Below are positions 1 to 12,042 of a stretch of DNA of 64,000 nucleotides, piece by piece. Under the pieces are notes generated by a model that saw only the letters and a list, made by a program, of their open reading frames with translations, was not told the origin of the DNA and did no database searches. This DNA comes from Ciona intestinalis (lineage: Eukaryota > Chordata > Ascidiacea > Phlebobranchia > Cionidae). Numbering within the stretch: position 1 is the stretch's first letter; every line of letters starts with the position of its first letter. The stretch is taken from assembly GCF_000224145.3 (NCBI RefSeq), contig NC_020174.2, positions 4,469,026-4,533,025 on the forward strand. The letters run 5' to 3'. Position numbers and translations under genes: made by a program.

Positions 1-1332
1 CAGATATGCATCTGGAATATTAATTCTGGAAGTTTATTCAAAACTTTTACTGTAGAACCATGTTCTGACATTGTATTGGCCACATCTCTCCTGTATGTAG
101 GTACGCTTATTCATTTAATTTGTACTGTATGGATTTTCCCCTAAATACCAATAAATTCTCTTATTGATAAGAAATTTAGTTTTTTACAGTGTAAATGTTA
201 ATCAAAACTACTCAAACTAGGTTCTTTTACATGTATTATATCCTGCTGGAACATTGAGAATGGAGGGCATTGTAAAAGTTATAGAGGCCACACAGGTGCT
301 GTGTTCAGTTTGGCATTAAATGAAGCACATGATTTACTTCTAAGTGGATCTACAGACCAAACAGCAAGGCTGTGGAAGATTTCTACATGTGAAACACTTC
401 ATGTGTTTCATGGACATGATTGTTGGGTGAAAAAGGTTAACAGTGTTTCTTCACCAATATCTATATTATGCTTTAAATTTAGTACACTGCTTTGTGTCAA
501 TGCCAACATTTTAAATAATCTTATTACGGGGGTAACTTTTAAATAATCTTATTACGGTCATTTGAAAGCTTGTCGTTTTAGGTTTTACTCTTTACAACAA
601 CATTCTACAACAAAGATTTTATGCATGGTGAAATAATGGCTGTTACAATGGGAGAAATAGATATTAGGATATGGAAGTCAGATTCAGATAACTGCTTGGC
701 CAAGCTTCATGATCTCCACCCAAATAAAACTGAGAAATCACAAAATATATTAATTAATAACACAAGTCTTTTCTGCTCTTGCCAAGGTGATGTCTTAGAA
801 TGGAGTATAATTGATTATACTCTTACCAGGTATTACATTTTCTTTTATAATTTAATATTTCTTTTTTATACATTTAAAGTTGTGGTGTGTATAGTTGTGT
901 TATGTGTCAGTATCATGGTTCATTCACTTGGTTCTTGGTACCTATTCTTTCATACTGCAATCTTACCAACAATATTACCTCTTATACGACTAAAAATTTG
1001 TGTATAGAAAATTTCCCTTGAGTTCTGAAAAATCGTTTTGTGTCAACATTGGACGAGTCTTCCTAGTTGAATGTGACTTTAACGGAGAAATGAAGTTGGC
1101 GTTACGAAATCGTCGGTTACATCGCAACTCTATTTGCTACACAGACACTAAAGACGTAGTCTCATTGCTCAAGATGAAGGGATTTGATAAAATAGGAAAT
1201 ACTAATAACATTGTATTAAGTGGGTTCAGTTTTATGGACGGATTTAAATGCGACCTGCCGCCGAAAGAACAATGTTTAGTCGCTGCTGTGCTGAAAAATC
1301 ATAACATAGTTATTTTTAAATTAAAAATATAG
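1..1332 (+). CDS. FBXW2: FBXW2-like F-box/WD40 repeat protein, 3' part
   Basis: Probable substrate-receptor subunit of an SCF (SKP1-CUL1-F-box) ubiquitin ligase. Only the WD40 propeller is in the window; the F-box would lie upstream. Exons read as 1-100, 221-435, 582-829 and 1008-1332, giving 295 residues that join in frame. The second exon has WD40 signatures (GHTGAVFSLALN, LLLSGSTDQTARLWK, FHGHDCWVKKV) that track human FBXW2 (RGHTGAVFSV, LVSGSADFTVKVW, GHTEWVTKV) block by block, and the last residues (HNIVIFKLKI) match the position of the human C-terminus (HSIHLVLWKEHG). Later blades are weaker, as in the family. It could be another FBXW-type WD40 protein, but the run of matches favours FBXW2. 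Confidence 0.82.
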
Positions 1333-1579
1333 TAGGAGATACCAACTATATTGTACTACCACAATATTAGCGTTAGGTACAGTATATTTGGCATATCAAT
1401 AACTCTTTGTGCGTTAGTATTGTAGCGATTAAGTGCTGCACCCCCAATAGTATCTACCCGATCGGTTGCATTTGCCAAGTAATAAATGATCTCTATGAGC
1501 GATTGCTCAGTCAAGCTTATCGAAAATGTTTTGTCAAAAACATGAAAGTTGATTTTTGCGAAGAAGTTTAAAAAACTGC

Positions 1580-1870
1580 ATGGCACAATTATTGGATACT
1601 GTTCGCGACGATTTACTGTTGACAAAGGTATTTTGAAGTTGTTTTCGTGCCATCAGTTAATGATTTACATTATGTATTCAATACAAATAATGTAAGGCAT
1701 ATCGTCATTTAAAGTTGTAAACATTTTATTTTAAATCCAGGGCTGGCAGCAAGCTGTTGCATTTCACTGTAAAGAAGTAAAGTTACCGTTTATAGTTGCA
1801 AAAGAACGAGAGGATTCACCAAATATTGTTGTTGTTCCCTGCAAGCATAACGAATACAGTGCACATTTAA
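1580..1870 (+). CDS. possible small two-exon gene, unknown
   Basis: Two segments join cleanly: 1580-1627 begins with ATG and encodes MAQLLDTVRDDLLLTK before a GT donor; 1741-1870 follows a CAG acceptor and adds 43 codons (starting GWQQAVAFHCKEV). A GTAAG donor follows at 1871, but I could not find a convincing next exon; joining to about 2115 adds only five codons (SLDLS) before a stop. The GW..(A)..HCKEV stretch vaguely recalls ENY2-type helices, but the rest does not fit, so no function is given. It lies between the FBXW2-like gene and UPF3, on the same strand. Confidence 0.3.
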
Positions 1871-3075
1871 GTAAGCGAAATTGTGTTGCAGTATTTGCTC
1901 CCTAACTTTTTTGGCAATAACGTTAAAATGAATTAATTTTGAGATGTTTTCATGAAACTTGTATAACTTTTTTTTAATCTATGCCTTTGTGTTTATTCAT
2001 ATTGCAAATTAAAGCTGTAAAGTTTATAGCGTTGTGTAACCCACTTTAACAGTAATGTAATAATCAGTTAAATCAATGGTTTAACTTCATTTACACCATT
2101 TATTTCGATAAAGGTTTAGATCTGTCTTAAAATCATCACTGCTCTCTGATCTTAGTGAATATGAACGTTCTAGGATTCTGCTGGCTCTTGTATGTATTGA
2201 ATGGTGTATTGGCGTTATTCAGATTAAACCTTTAATCTTTCATTTAAAAATTGTGCAATAATCTTCCTAATAAAAGTTTTTTTTTAATTGGGTGAAAACA
2301 GCTGTTAAGTCAGATTTTTTTAGAAAAGGTAATAAAAAAGTGTGGACAATTTATTACACTGACTATTTTAACAAGCTAACACAGGATTTTTAAACTTTTG
2401 TGATCTGCAAACCCCAACTGTTAGTTTCCAACTGATGGCCGAACACATTAATTTATCCCACTATTCGTTAAATTAATTAAAGAAGCTATATAAAATGCCC
2501 CAATTAAATTAGCAGTAAAATATGACTCAGTGAAAAAGTTAGCCCAAAAAAATTTTCTACTTTAATCTAAATCTAGTTGAATCTTATATATGATTTAACA
2601 ATAAACTTGAGTTATGTTTTAATAGGTTGGGCAGTCCTTCGTCATAGTTTATCACTGGTTGTCCATGGAATAAATTCAATTTGATGCAGAAATGTGATAT
2701 CTCTTCACATTTGTTAATGAAGGATTTTCTTCTCTTTGATTGCAAAGAAAGCTGTCAGACATGCTTCAGATTGTATTGAAAAGGAATATGTCTGTTTAGT
2801 GCCAATAACTAATTCTGCATTTAAAAACATGAACTCATTATTGTTTTACTTGAATTTGAACCTTTTTCTCTGTAAGAATCTACCTGTATGGTGCCAGGAG
2901 TAAAAAAGGTGTTATTGAAACGTCATGTTGCTATCTACAAGGGTTTACTTTGATTCTAATTCTTAATTTTTCCGCTTAGATCTGCCCAAATGGGGCTGGG
3001 TTTAGGAATATTTTAGTGTAATGTGAATGCAGAGTGGCTGAAATAATTTTGGACTCTGCTGCTTGAGCGTTCATC
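1871..3075. other. AT-rich spacer before UPF3
   Basis: No convincing coding sequence. It should hold the 3' end of any upstream transcript and the UPF3 promoter and 5' UTR. No TATA box close to the UPF3 start and no repeat family was recognised. Confidence 0.5.
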
Positions 3076-6000
3076 ATGTCGAAAGCACCAGAAGACACCG
3101 AAGACTTAAAGGAAGAGAAAAAATCAAAGAGAAGAGAGAAAACTCTTATTCAAACTAAGGTATTCAGTTAAATATATGTTTATTATATGTTTCAAATATT
3201 GGTAATATCCAGTATTAAGCTCATAAGATTTTTGGTTTTGTGATATTCTACACAAGAATAAGATAAAAATGTGCCCATATACGTTGCTCTCTATTATATC
3301 TTTGTGGTCTGTGGGTACAGACAAATAACACTATTGTGTGATACATAATTGGAAATCAAAGTCTGGGTATGTAACTATAACCTGTAAGCTCTGTTTTATA
3401 AAGGGTACAATAAACTAGACTGTCCAACAAATTGCCCCTGTTTTTGACTTCCATGTTGGATGTTATTTTCATATAATTTTATACCAATAGGTTGTAATGC
3501 GACGTCTGCCACCTGGTTTAACTGAGGAACAATTTAAAGAATTGATCGGGACTTTACCTCCGCATGATTACTTTCGCTTTGTTTCTGGTGACCGAACGTA
3601 AGTAAATAATTCATATAGATATAATTAAGTATATATATATATAATATAAATATCTACTTACCTTTTTTTTTATAAATTTATGAAACTTTATAAAATGCAA
3701 TTGATTTTGCAAATTAGTCATATTTTAAACTTATTAATTGCAACATGCATGCCTAGTATCATTAGTTGCCTGTGCTACTTATGCTTGGTTTGTACAAAGA
3801 ATGAGCTCTGTTGATTTGATACGTGTTAGTAATAAGCTATTTCCAACTGCATTTTTTAGGTTTCAGTTTGTTATAACTTTGCATTCTCTTGTTTTAAGTA
3901 CTATGACTGGAAGCAGATATAATATTTCTTCTGTTTTTGTCCTTTTAGACATATCAAAGTAATCTAGGTCTGATTTCCCAATCTAGGTCTGATTTCTCCG
4001 CTGAATGAGTAGGATTATTAAAAATAGGAATTTCAACTTGCAGGTTGGTTCCGAACAATTTCTGCCGAGCCTACATCAACTTTATAAACACTGATGACAT
4101 TTTTAAATTTAGAGATCGGTTTGATGGCCATGAGTTTGAGTTTAAAAATGGTATGTCTTTTGAACTAATGATCAGGTTTATTAACAGTTATGTGTTGTGC
4201 TATTAATACTTTTCCTAACAAGAAAAACTACAACCTATTTTGGTTTTTCAACATGTAGAAATAGGTAACAGAATACACGTTTTGGTAACAGATTTTGTAC
4301 AAAAAATAAGATTCATGTATCAGAAATATCTTTTGATAAAAAACTCACAAAAGCACTGTTTTTTTATATTTTTTTTTATATATTGTTAATATTATTCCTT
4401 GTAAAAACATTGTATTTTTGATGCCAAGATCGTAAACAAATAAATATGCCTAGGTACAAAACATCCGTGTGTGGTTGAGTTCGCACCTTTCCAAAAAATT
4501 CCCAGAAAAAATCGTAAAAAAGAAGATCTGAAAGTAGACACTATAGAACAGGGTAAGGTTACTTGTTAATGTTTAATTTGTGGTATTTGAACTACACACA
4601 ATGCAGTGTTACGGCAACAGACCATAATAAAGTCAGAAACATTTGACATGCCACTGCCTCTGTTCCTTGCTGTAGGTGTGTAGCGTAGGACCTCACCCAT
4701 ATAGAATAAAATAAAACCCAAAGTGTATAAATAAGTGACACCCAAGTAGTTCTTAAAGGACACTTTAGTATTCCTGCCAACAAAATACACTCCACATAAA
4801 ATGTTTATTTTTTCAGACCCTGATTACCAGAAGTTTCTGGAAACACTGGATGAAGAAGAGGAAAAAGAAATCCTGGATGTCGAGAAGTATCTTGATGAGT
4901 TGGAGCTACGGGAGAAAAAGAATCACAAAATGGTTGAAACTCCTCTTACTGCTTTTATTAAACAGAAAAGAGATGAAAGAAAGGTATGGTAACAATCTTT
5001 GGGCTTATTACGTTTTTTTAATTGTCAGTTAGGAGTCTATAAATTAATCAATTTTTTTAGAAAGTTCGAGATGAACGTCGGAAAGCTGATCTAGAGAGAA
5101 GAAAGAAAAAAGAGGAGGAGAGAAAAAAAAGGAGAGATGTGGAAAAGAAGAAGAAGATTGAAGCGGAAAAGATTAAGCGGAAGAAGGAGGTACAAAAAAA
5201 TATTCCAATGAAAAGCATTTGGTTTTGTAGTCAACTAAATACAGATGTTATTGCATTTTTAGGCAAATCTTAAAGAAAATGGGAAAAAAACATTGGGTGA
5301 GACGAGACCGGATCCTCCGACACAGAATGACCCAGATGCCCAATCTTCAAGTAGAAACCATGAAGATACAGGAGAGAAGTTAAAGGTTTGAAACTTGTGT
5401 TTTCGTATTGGTGTAAACTGAGTAGTTGTTTAATTGTATTTTGTTACCCTTTTTATAATTTAATGTTTGGTTTTAGAAAAAAATTGACGAAACATTTTCA
5501 TATTTTATAGATTCTTCAAAAAGATGGACCAAATGATAAAATAACCAAATCTAAAGTAAGAACCATAACCGTTAAATCGTATGTTTGTTGTGTATTAGTA
5601 TTAATCAAAATACGATCTACTCTTACTTGTTACAGAGAAAGACTTCAGCGCTTAAGTCCAAAGAAAAGGTACGCTAGTACTCTAGAACCTAGTATTTATT
5701 ACAGACAGTGAAGTGTCAGATTTTGAGGTGTAACATAGGTAAAACAACGAGCGAGAACAATTAGTCAGTTTAATGTTTCACAGGCAAAAGGTGCAAGCGT
5801 TTCAGGACTGTTTTCGCACCTTTATTTAGAACAGCAGTGGAGTGAGGAGACAGAGATTGAATGGCCGAATCTGAATGAGGTTATACCGATAAATTTGTTC
5901 AGTTTAAAATACTTTCACTTTTGCCACAGTGAAAAGTTTAGGTTAACAGAGCTGCTTATGTTAGACTGTGTTTTCTGCTTTCCTTGTTTCTATAATCATG

Positions 6001-6407
6001 CTAAGCTTGGTGTTTTAATTTGCCGCTAATACCAGGCTGGTGATATAAATCCAAGCAAAGAATTTGGAAAGGGACCAAAACCTAAAGGACCAACAACAAA
6101 AGAGTTTTACCATAAAAAGTGGAAAGAAGAAGATGTGAAAAAGAAGAGAGTCAAAGCAAGTGATCAAACTGAACGTCCTGAGGAAAAATTCAAACCGAAG
6201 GTAACATTTGCATAGGCATTACGTGTCTGAGCTTTTCTTACGTGACCTTGTCGGCAGAAACCCGACCTGGAGATATATCGGCCAAGTTCGCCCGGAGGGC
6301 GAGGTGGTGGTTACAGAGCCAGCGCTGGTAGCGGTAGAGGATCAAGGCCACAAAAGTACAGCGAGCAGCGAAATCGCGCCGCTAAAAAAAGCGAGACCGA
6401 AAAGTGA
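3076..6407 (+). CDS. UPF3B: UPF3 nonsense-mediated decay factor (UPF3A/UPF3B homologue)
   Basis: Links the exon junction complex to UPF2/UPF1 in nonsense-mediated mRNA decay and shuttles between nucleus and cytoplasm. Eleven exons (3076-3159, 3491-3597, 4044-4150, 4454-4552, 4817-4983, 5061-5189, 5263-5385, 5511-5555, 5636-5668, 6036-6200, 6258-6407) give 402 residues. Residues about 28-140 form the Smg4/UPF3 RRM-like domain (VVMRRLPPGLTEEQF, PNNFCRAYINF, EFKNGTKHPCVVEFAPFQ), followed by DPDYQKFLE typical of the family, then a long charged Lys/Glu/Arg helix region. The last exon opens with KPDLEIYRP, matching the exon-junction-complex binding motif of human UPF3B (RPAMQLYQP), then an RG-rich tail. 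The single gene probably serves for both vertebrate UPF3A and UPF3B, which I infer arose later. Confidence 0.95.
5784..5879 (+). other. possible cassette exon in UPF3
   Basis: Within the intron between 5668 and 6036, a good acceptor (TGTTTCACAG) is followed by exactly 32 open codons in the phase of both flanking exons, ending at a weak donor (GAG|GTTATA). Including it would insert 32 residues, rich in Trp and Glu near the end, into the charged region. The family does not normally have this segment, so it may be chance. Confidence 0.25.
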
Positions 6408-7618
6408 CGTAGCTTTGGCGGAGGGCCGTTTATCTATTGTTACGTCATAGTGGGAGGCGATTGTGAGCGTACATCTACAACAACGGGGTGAAGAAGACGT
6501 CTTGGTGAAAATCATCCATCAGTTTAATCTATTGAATTTCATCGAAAAGTTTCTCTAATTTTGTTCCAGCGTTTGATGCAGGATGTGTAATCGTTAGCAT
6601 ACTCACTTGGTTTTGGCATTGTTTGTGTTAATCTGTTACCAGACGGTCTTATCGTTATGATAAACATTAAAAGATATTACGAAGTAGTTTCTGAATTTCA
6701 GTCAATTCTGATTGCTTTAGTACTGGTTTTGCAGTCTACTGTGTATCCATCGTTCTATAGCAGTTTCTCTAATTACAAAATAGAAATGCGTTCGTTCAGT
6801 TTTCGGACGCGTGGTACTGTATCAAATTACTTGTGATTTATTTTTCTAAATGGATACCGACATATACCGCATAAACATGCAGGTCTAAAGCGTCAGTATA
6901 ATTATAGTAATCTCTTAAGAGAATCATATGGCATAATCCTGTAGCTGTGTGGCAAGTCAGTTGCTTCTCTTTAAGTTCGGATTTGGCAGTCGGCACCATC
7001 AACTGTCAATCGTATGTTCTTAATGCGGAAGCGCGTTTAATTTAAGATAGGAGAACAGAGCGAGAAGTAAAACCTCACGTCCCTATATACCAGATTAAAG
7101 TTTTCTTCGATTGATTCTTACTTCGATTGCCTCTTTGTTAGTTGGGTATTTTCACTTCTTTGAGTGTTTCGTACGTGCAGCCGTTTTAGCGTCATTGTAG
7201 AATAAATAGGGAAATCGATAGCGGTAAGAGTGTTTTGTATAACGTATTTTAACACGATGAAAATGTATATTGCACTAGCCGATCCCCTACCCTAGCAAAC
7301 ATTTACTCTCTATTTGTTTGCCGCGCCGTGTCAGGAAAAACCAGACAACACTGACAACGCATTAACCACACGCGCAGAATAGCTTAAAACGGTTAGAACC
7401 TCACGGAAGTACTTTAGAATTCTTAGTAGTGTGAATGTATACAGAAACGGGGTGAATATTAAATAGTAAAACAGAACTAATGTTTTTTTGATTACTGCAG
7501 ATTTTTCGCGCAATATTTTAACTGCTTAGATGTAAAAGTATAAATCTGCTGTAGCAACAATGCTTGTAAATAGGTGAAGTGAGCATAAAACTACAGTAAA
7601 GCAATAAATAGCTCCAAC
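6408..7618. other. UPF3 3' region and galactosyltransferase promoter
   Basis: No gene seen in about 1.2 kb. The 5' part should be UPF3 3' UTR; the 3' part should hold the promoter of the next gene. No recognised repeat or RNA gene. Confidence 0.5.
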
Positions 7619-10600
7619 ATGAGCAAAGAACACATGGATAAAATACCAGTGATTCCCATTAAAGCAGGAAGCCTTGAAAAAAACAGAACAAGTTCAACTG
7701 TAACTGTTTTTTTCGAGGGGGCAGTGCGCAGGAAAACACTTGCATTGGTCTTTGTGTTCATTTTGCAAGTTCCGGTACTGTATTATCTTTATACAACTGA
7801 GGTAAACTGTGTTTTAGTGTAAATATTCTGTTAAGCTATAAAAAAAATAATATTTTAGGGCTTTTGTTGCGTCAGGCCTCTGTACATATTAGTGCTATTA
7901 AATAATGTTTTAAACCAAAAAAAATCTGTGTAATATTGCCAATAATTCTTTCATAGTTACATTATTTATAATTACCTGTTATAACTTGTCCTGCTGGTAA
8001 CCGATTCGTTTAAAATGATTTAGCCATGTTGTCACAAATCTTGCCTTTAATCATGGTTTTAAATTTTAAACATTATAGATTTGGAGAAAATAGAATGACA
8101 CCATGGGTCAATTAACCTGCTACTATAATGTGTACATTGTTCATATAGGGTATTAAAATCAAATGTATGTTACACCTGCATACCCATGTTAGGTGCCTAT
8201 AAATGTGATAAGATCTAACTGGACCATTACATTATTTTTATCATTTCGAAACATTATATTACACAATTGACAAACAAAATAGTGAGTAGCACCCATCATC
8301 AAAATTAACAAAACAGTAAATATTAGCATAGTATATGGTATTTGGACTATATAGTGTGAGATATCTGATGTGGTTTAGAAACTTTGGCCTGCTGCCTAGT
8401 TTTACTTCCTTCCTGCTAATTGATGATTGAATAGCCTACCACATGACGGATATGAGTATTGTCATTTGTCATTATATTTGCTGTGAAAAAAAATCATAGT
8501 AATTCGATTAAACATTACTTTTACTTTATGTTAGGTATCAGCTTACGTCAACATGAAGCAAGATATCAAAAGTACAAGTTCAGTGTCTTCAATTTCGAAA
8601 CTGTGCGCAAACGGAACTTGTACTAACACCAAAAACTTGATTAAGTTACGTAAATGGGCTCAACGGTATCCAGCACGTAGCTCTTTACGTCATATTGTTG
8701 ATAGTGTTGAACTAAGAACAACTGCTGCACCAAGTACAACTCCTACACCAAAAAAAGACAATTTATCGAATATGACCAAACCTGAGCAATTACAAAATGA
8801 AACAATATCGCCTGTGGAAATGACAACAATACCTTCTACAACAACATCTACAGTTTTAGGTTCAACAACAACAGAACCAACAACAACAACAATATCAACA
8901 ACAACAACAACAACAGGAGCAACAACAACCACTGTCCCTGATAAACCAGCAGAAGCTGGAGAAGAAGCTATTTTGCCAGATTGTCCTGAAACCCCTCCAG
9001 ACTTACAGGTTTGTGAAGTTCTTAATGTAGAATACTTGGAAAGGGAGTTGTGTTGTTAATGGTTAGTAGTAGACTAGTAGCTATATTTATAAAAGCATGG
9101 ATTTTATATCTTTTTGCTTATGTATGAAAAGGCATGAATTTTATATTTAAAATAAGAATTGTTTTACGTCACTAAATCATGTGGCATTCAACATTTGTAG
9201 CTTGAATGTAATGTAAATATGTGGCGATGTAAATGGAGAACTAGACAGATTACACAGTTTAAAATCTAAATATTTACTTTTCAACTTCTGAATATATATA
9301 TTTAATTATTTTTTAATTGCCATTAAAAAATGTAGTGAAGGTTTATAATAGGTATGTGTATTTGAACGAGGAAAGGAACATGAACAATTGTTCGAAAATT
9401 ATAATGGGTATATTCCATATTATCTTAGTACCAGGTTCTCATATTTGAGAAAACAATGACTGTTAAGTGTGTGTGTTGAACTATTGTATAAACAATTAAT
9501 CACAACAAGTTTGACTGGTTCGTTAGAGGACCAACCACAGTAAAATTGATTTTTCCCAGTTTTCACCCAATCAGTCTATGCTTATTTTACGCTGTGAGAT
9601 TTTTATATCTGTTGACACAGAGACTAGCCATTTACCAATTCCTAGTATCTTATTGATCCAACTACCAAATATTGATCCAAAACCATGTGGATACATAACA
9701 GGGAAATATAGATGTGTCTTTTGCCCACACTGCACCAGAAATATCCAAACTAGAAGCGGATAACCCACTGGTTAAAGATGGCGGTCACTACAAACCCCCT
9801 TACTGTAAAGCCTTATGTAAAGTGAGTATTAATTCAATGTTATAAATTGCATGCATTTGGTAAAAGTTTCTGATTTTTATTCAAGTTTATAACAATAAAA
9901 AAAGTTTTTATAGGTCTAAACCTATTTAAATTCCTGTTAAACCATTTTTAATGCACAAACTCTTACAAACTAGGTTGCCATAGTTATTCCTTATCGGGAC
10001 AGAGAAGAACATTTGCGGTATTTCCTCGAGTACATGCATCCCACCCTACAACGTCAACAACTTGATTACGCCATCTATGTTGTTAATCAGGTCAGCTTAT
10101 TCTATTATACTTACAATTCAACGCACAGCAGTTCATGAAATAAGTCATGTCCATTGCATATACAGTGTGAGTGATGTGTGCTCATAGGTGCCAAACCTGA
10201 TGTGATAGAGTTGGCGGACCTCCCATTAAGTTTCTGCACTGCATCACATTTAAGCATTATTTTATTAGAGCTTTGTTTCCTCAATTTGAGCGTTTCCATT
10301 AATACACAAATTCTAATTTTAGGTTAGTATTCCTTTTAAAAAAATATGTGTAAACATAAGATAAAATCGGATTGTGATTTAATCCACCCACAGGCTGGTA
10401 CTGGTAAATTTAATCGTGCCAAGCTGATGAATGTTGGTTATGCTGAGTCAATCAAAGATCATGATTTTCAATGTTTTGCTTTCCATGATGTGGACTTGGT
10501 GCTTGAGAATGACAAGAGTATATACTCTTGCCCCTCAAGTCCTCGCCACCTGTCAGCTGGGGTGGACAAGTTTAATTACCAACTGCCCTACTCTGCCATA

Positions 10601-12042
10601 TTTGGTAAGTTGTATAGTAGCGTCAGAGGAAGACGGGACACCTTTAGTGCATTATGTCCAAATATCGTAATCGTGTTTTAAACACTCAACAACCGTCCAT
10701 GAAAGTTGTGAGGATGCGGTTTTATATTTCTTTGAATGTTCTCTGTTTGCTACCAAATGGGAAGAGAAAATATAATGAAAGGTGTCCCATCTTTCCCCAC
10801 TCTACTATATGTATAAGCCCTGGTCAAGAATAAAAGCCCATGCACTACAGTACATAAAGGCTAATAAGTCTGGCTTAGTTTTGTGTAAATGCCTGTTTAG
10901 GTGTGCAAATCATAGAAATAATTAACATGTCAGGGTAAAGGCAGCTTTTGGTTAGGTTTACTTACACATGATAGAGACCCCTATTTAAGTTAAATTTTAT
11001 ATCTCAGGTTCAGTTTAACCGCAAAATATATGTGTTGTCACAATTTCAAAGAGTTTACATTTTGTTTAATTAAGGAGCATTTGCTCCACAAATTAACTAC
11101 TTTGCTACTTATGTGATAATCATTAATTCCACATGTGATAATCATTTGTACCATAGCCTGTCTGGCAATTTATTCAACCTGTTATTTACAGTGCAATAGC
11201 AGAAGGTATAGATGGCTTTATAAGATAAGTCCGCATTAAAACATAGCAAATAGTTTGTGGCACCAACGACAGGCAAAGTTACCATAAAGGTAAAGCATAT
11301 ATAACCTTCCCTAAATCAAACAGTAAGAAGAAAAGTCATTGGTGTCTTCCAAAACACGTATGTACTTAAACAATTCCATTTTACCGTACCTGTGTGTGCC
11401 CAGTAGTTGATATAAATATATCTTGGCTAACTGAGTATACGGTTCAGGTGGCGTGACTGAGCTGACAAAGGAACAATTCCAAAAAGTGAACGGTTACTCT
11501 AATTCATTCTGGGGTTGGGGTGGAGAAGACGACGATATGTTTAACCGTGTCAAGTTTTCTGGCATGAATATTATTCGTTACCCTATGGATATCTCAAGGT
11601 ATCAGTTTCATATTGATCCAAAGCTAAACGAAAGATACAGACAAACCCTTTGTTCTCCTAACCCGTAATGGTTCGCTTATACAGAAGCAACGTTCCGCTC
11701 CAGTTAACTTGAGCGTCCCAGTTATTTACAACCCCCTTGTTTTGTTCTCCCATAACAAAGTAACCAATTCAAAACTCTTTGCGCTCGAAAGCTGCCCACG
11801 AATTCTTTGATCCAGTGTCACTGTTGGAGGGCATGAATATTTAATAAAGCCAGTACCACGTCTGGCGAAATTAACGGCTCTAATCCAAAATACGTTTCCC
11901 GACCAGGTATAAGATGATTACTCATCAAAGAGAGAAGGGAAACGAACCAAACCCAAAACGCTTCGACCAAATACGCAGGACTAAAGACACGATGGCAAAC
12001 GATGGTCTAAACACACTTGAATACAAGGTTTGTAACGTATAA
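7619..12042 (+). CDS. B4GALT: beta-1,4-galactosyltransferase (B4GALT1-6 type)
   Basis: Golgi type II membrane enzyme transferring galactose from UDP-Gal to GlcNAc or Glc acceptors (glycosyltransferase family 7). Exons 7619-7801, 8535-9008, 9702-9821, 9974-10090, 10394-10604, 11448-11598, 11907-12042 give 463 residues. A short cytoplasmic tail precedes one membrane anchor (about residues 39-57). A long Ser/Thr stem follows, with a nearly pure Thr run (about residues 165-195) that looks mucin-like. The catalytic part shows the family blocks: VAIVIPYRDREEHL, RQQLDYAIYVVNQ, FNRAKLMNVGY, the metal-binding DVD, WGWGGEDDD and NEPNPKRFD. WGWGG rather than WGWGR argues against B4GALT7. The C-terminus is short: after NTLEYK the open frame ends VCNV-stop, where relatives have another 15-20 residues, so a last exon may have been missed. 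Confidence 0.93.
10614..10810 (-). mobile_element. MITE copy, reverse orientation, in galactosyltransferase intron
   Basis: About 195 bases with imperfect terminal inverted repeats (left AGGAAGACGGGACACC, right GGTGTCCCATCTTTCCCC). The interior is the reverse complement of the copies at 13512 and 21623 (shared words such as TAAACA-, CCAAATGGGA, AATATAAT). It is one of at least eight near-complete copies of this family here. Confidence 0.85.

Noticed and set aside
8690-8932. Antisense Val-rich open frame opposite the galactosyltransferase stem
   Set aside because: It is produced by the ACA-rich threonine tract read on the other strand.
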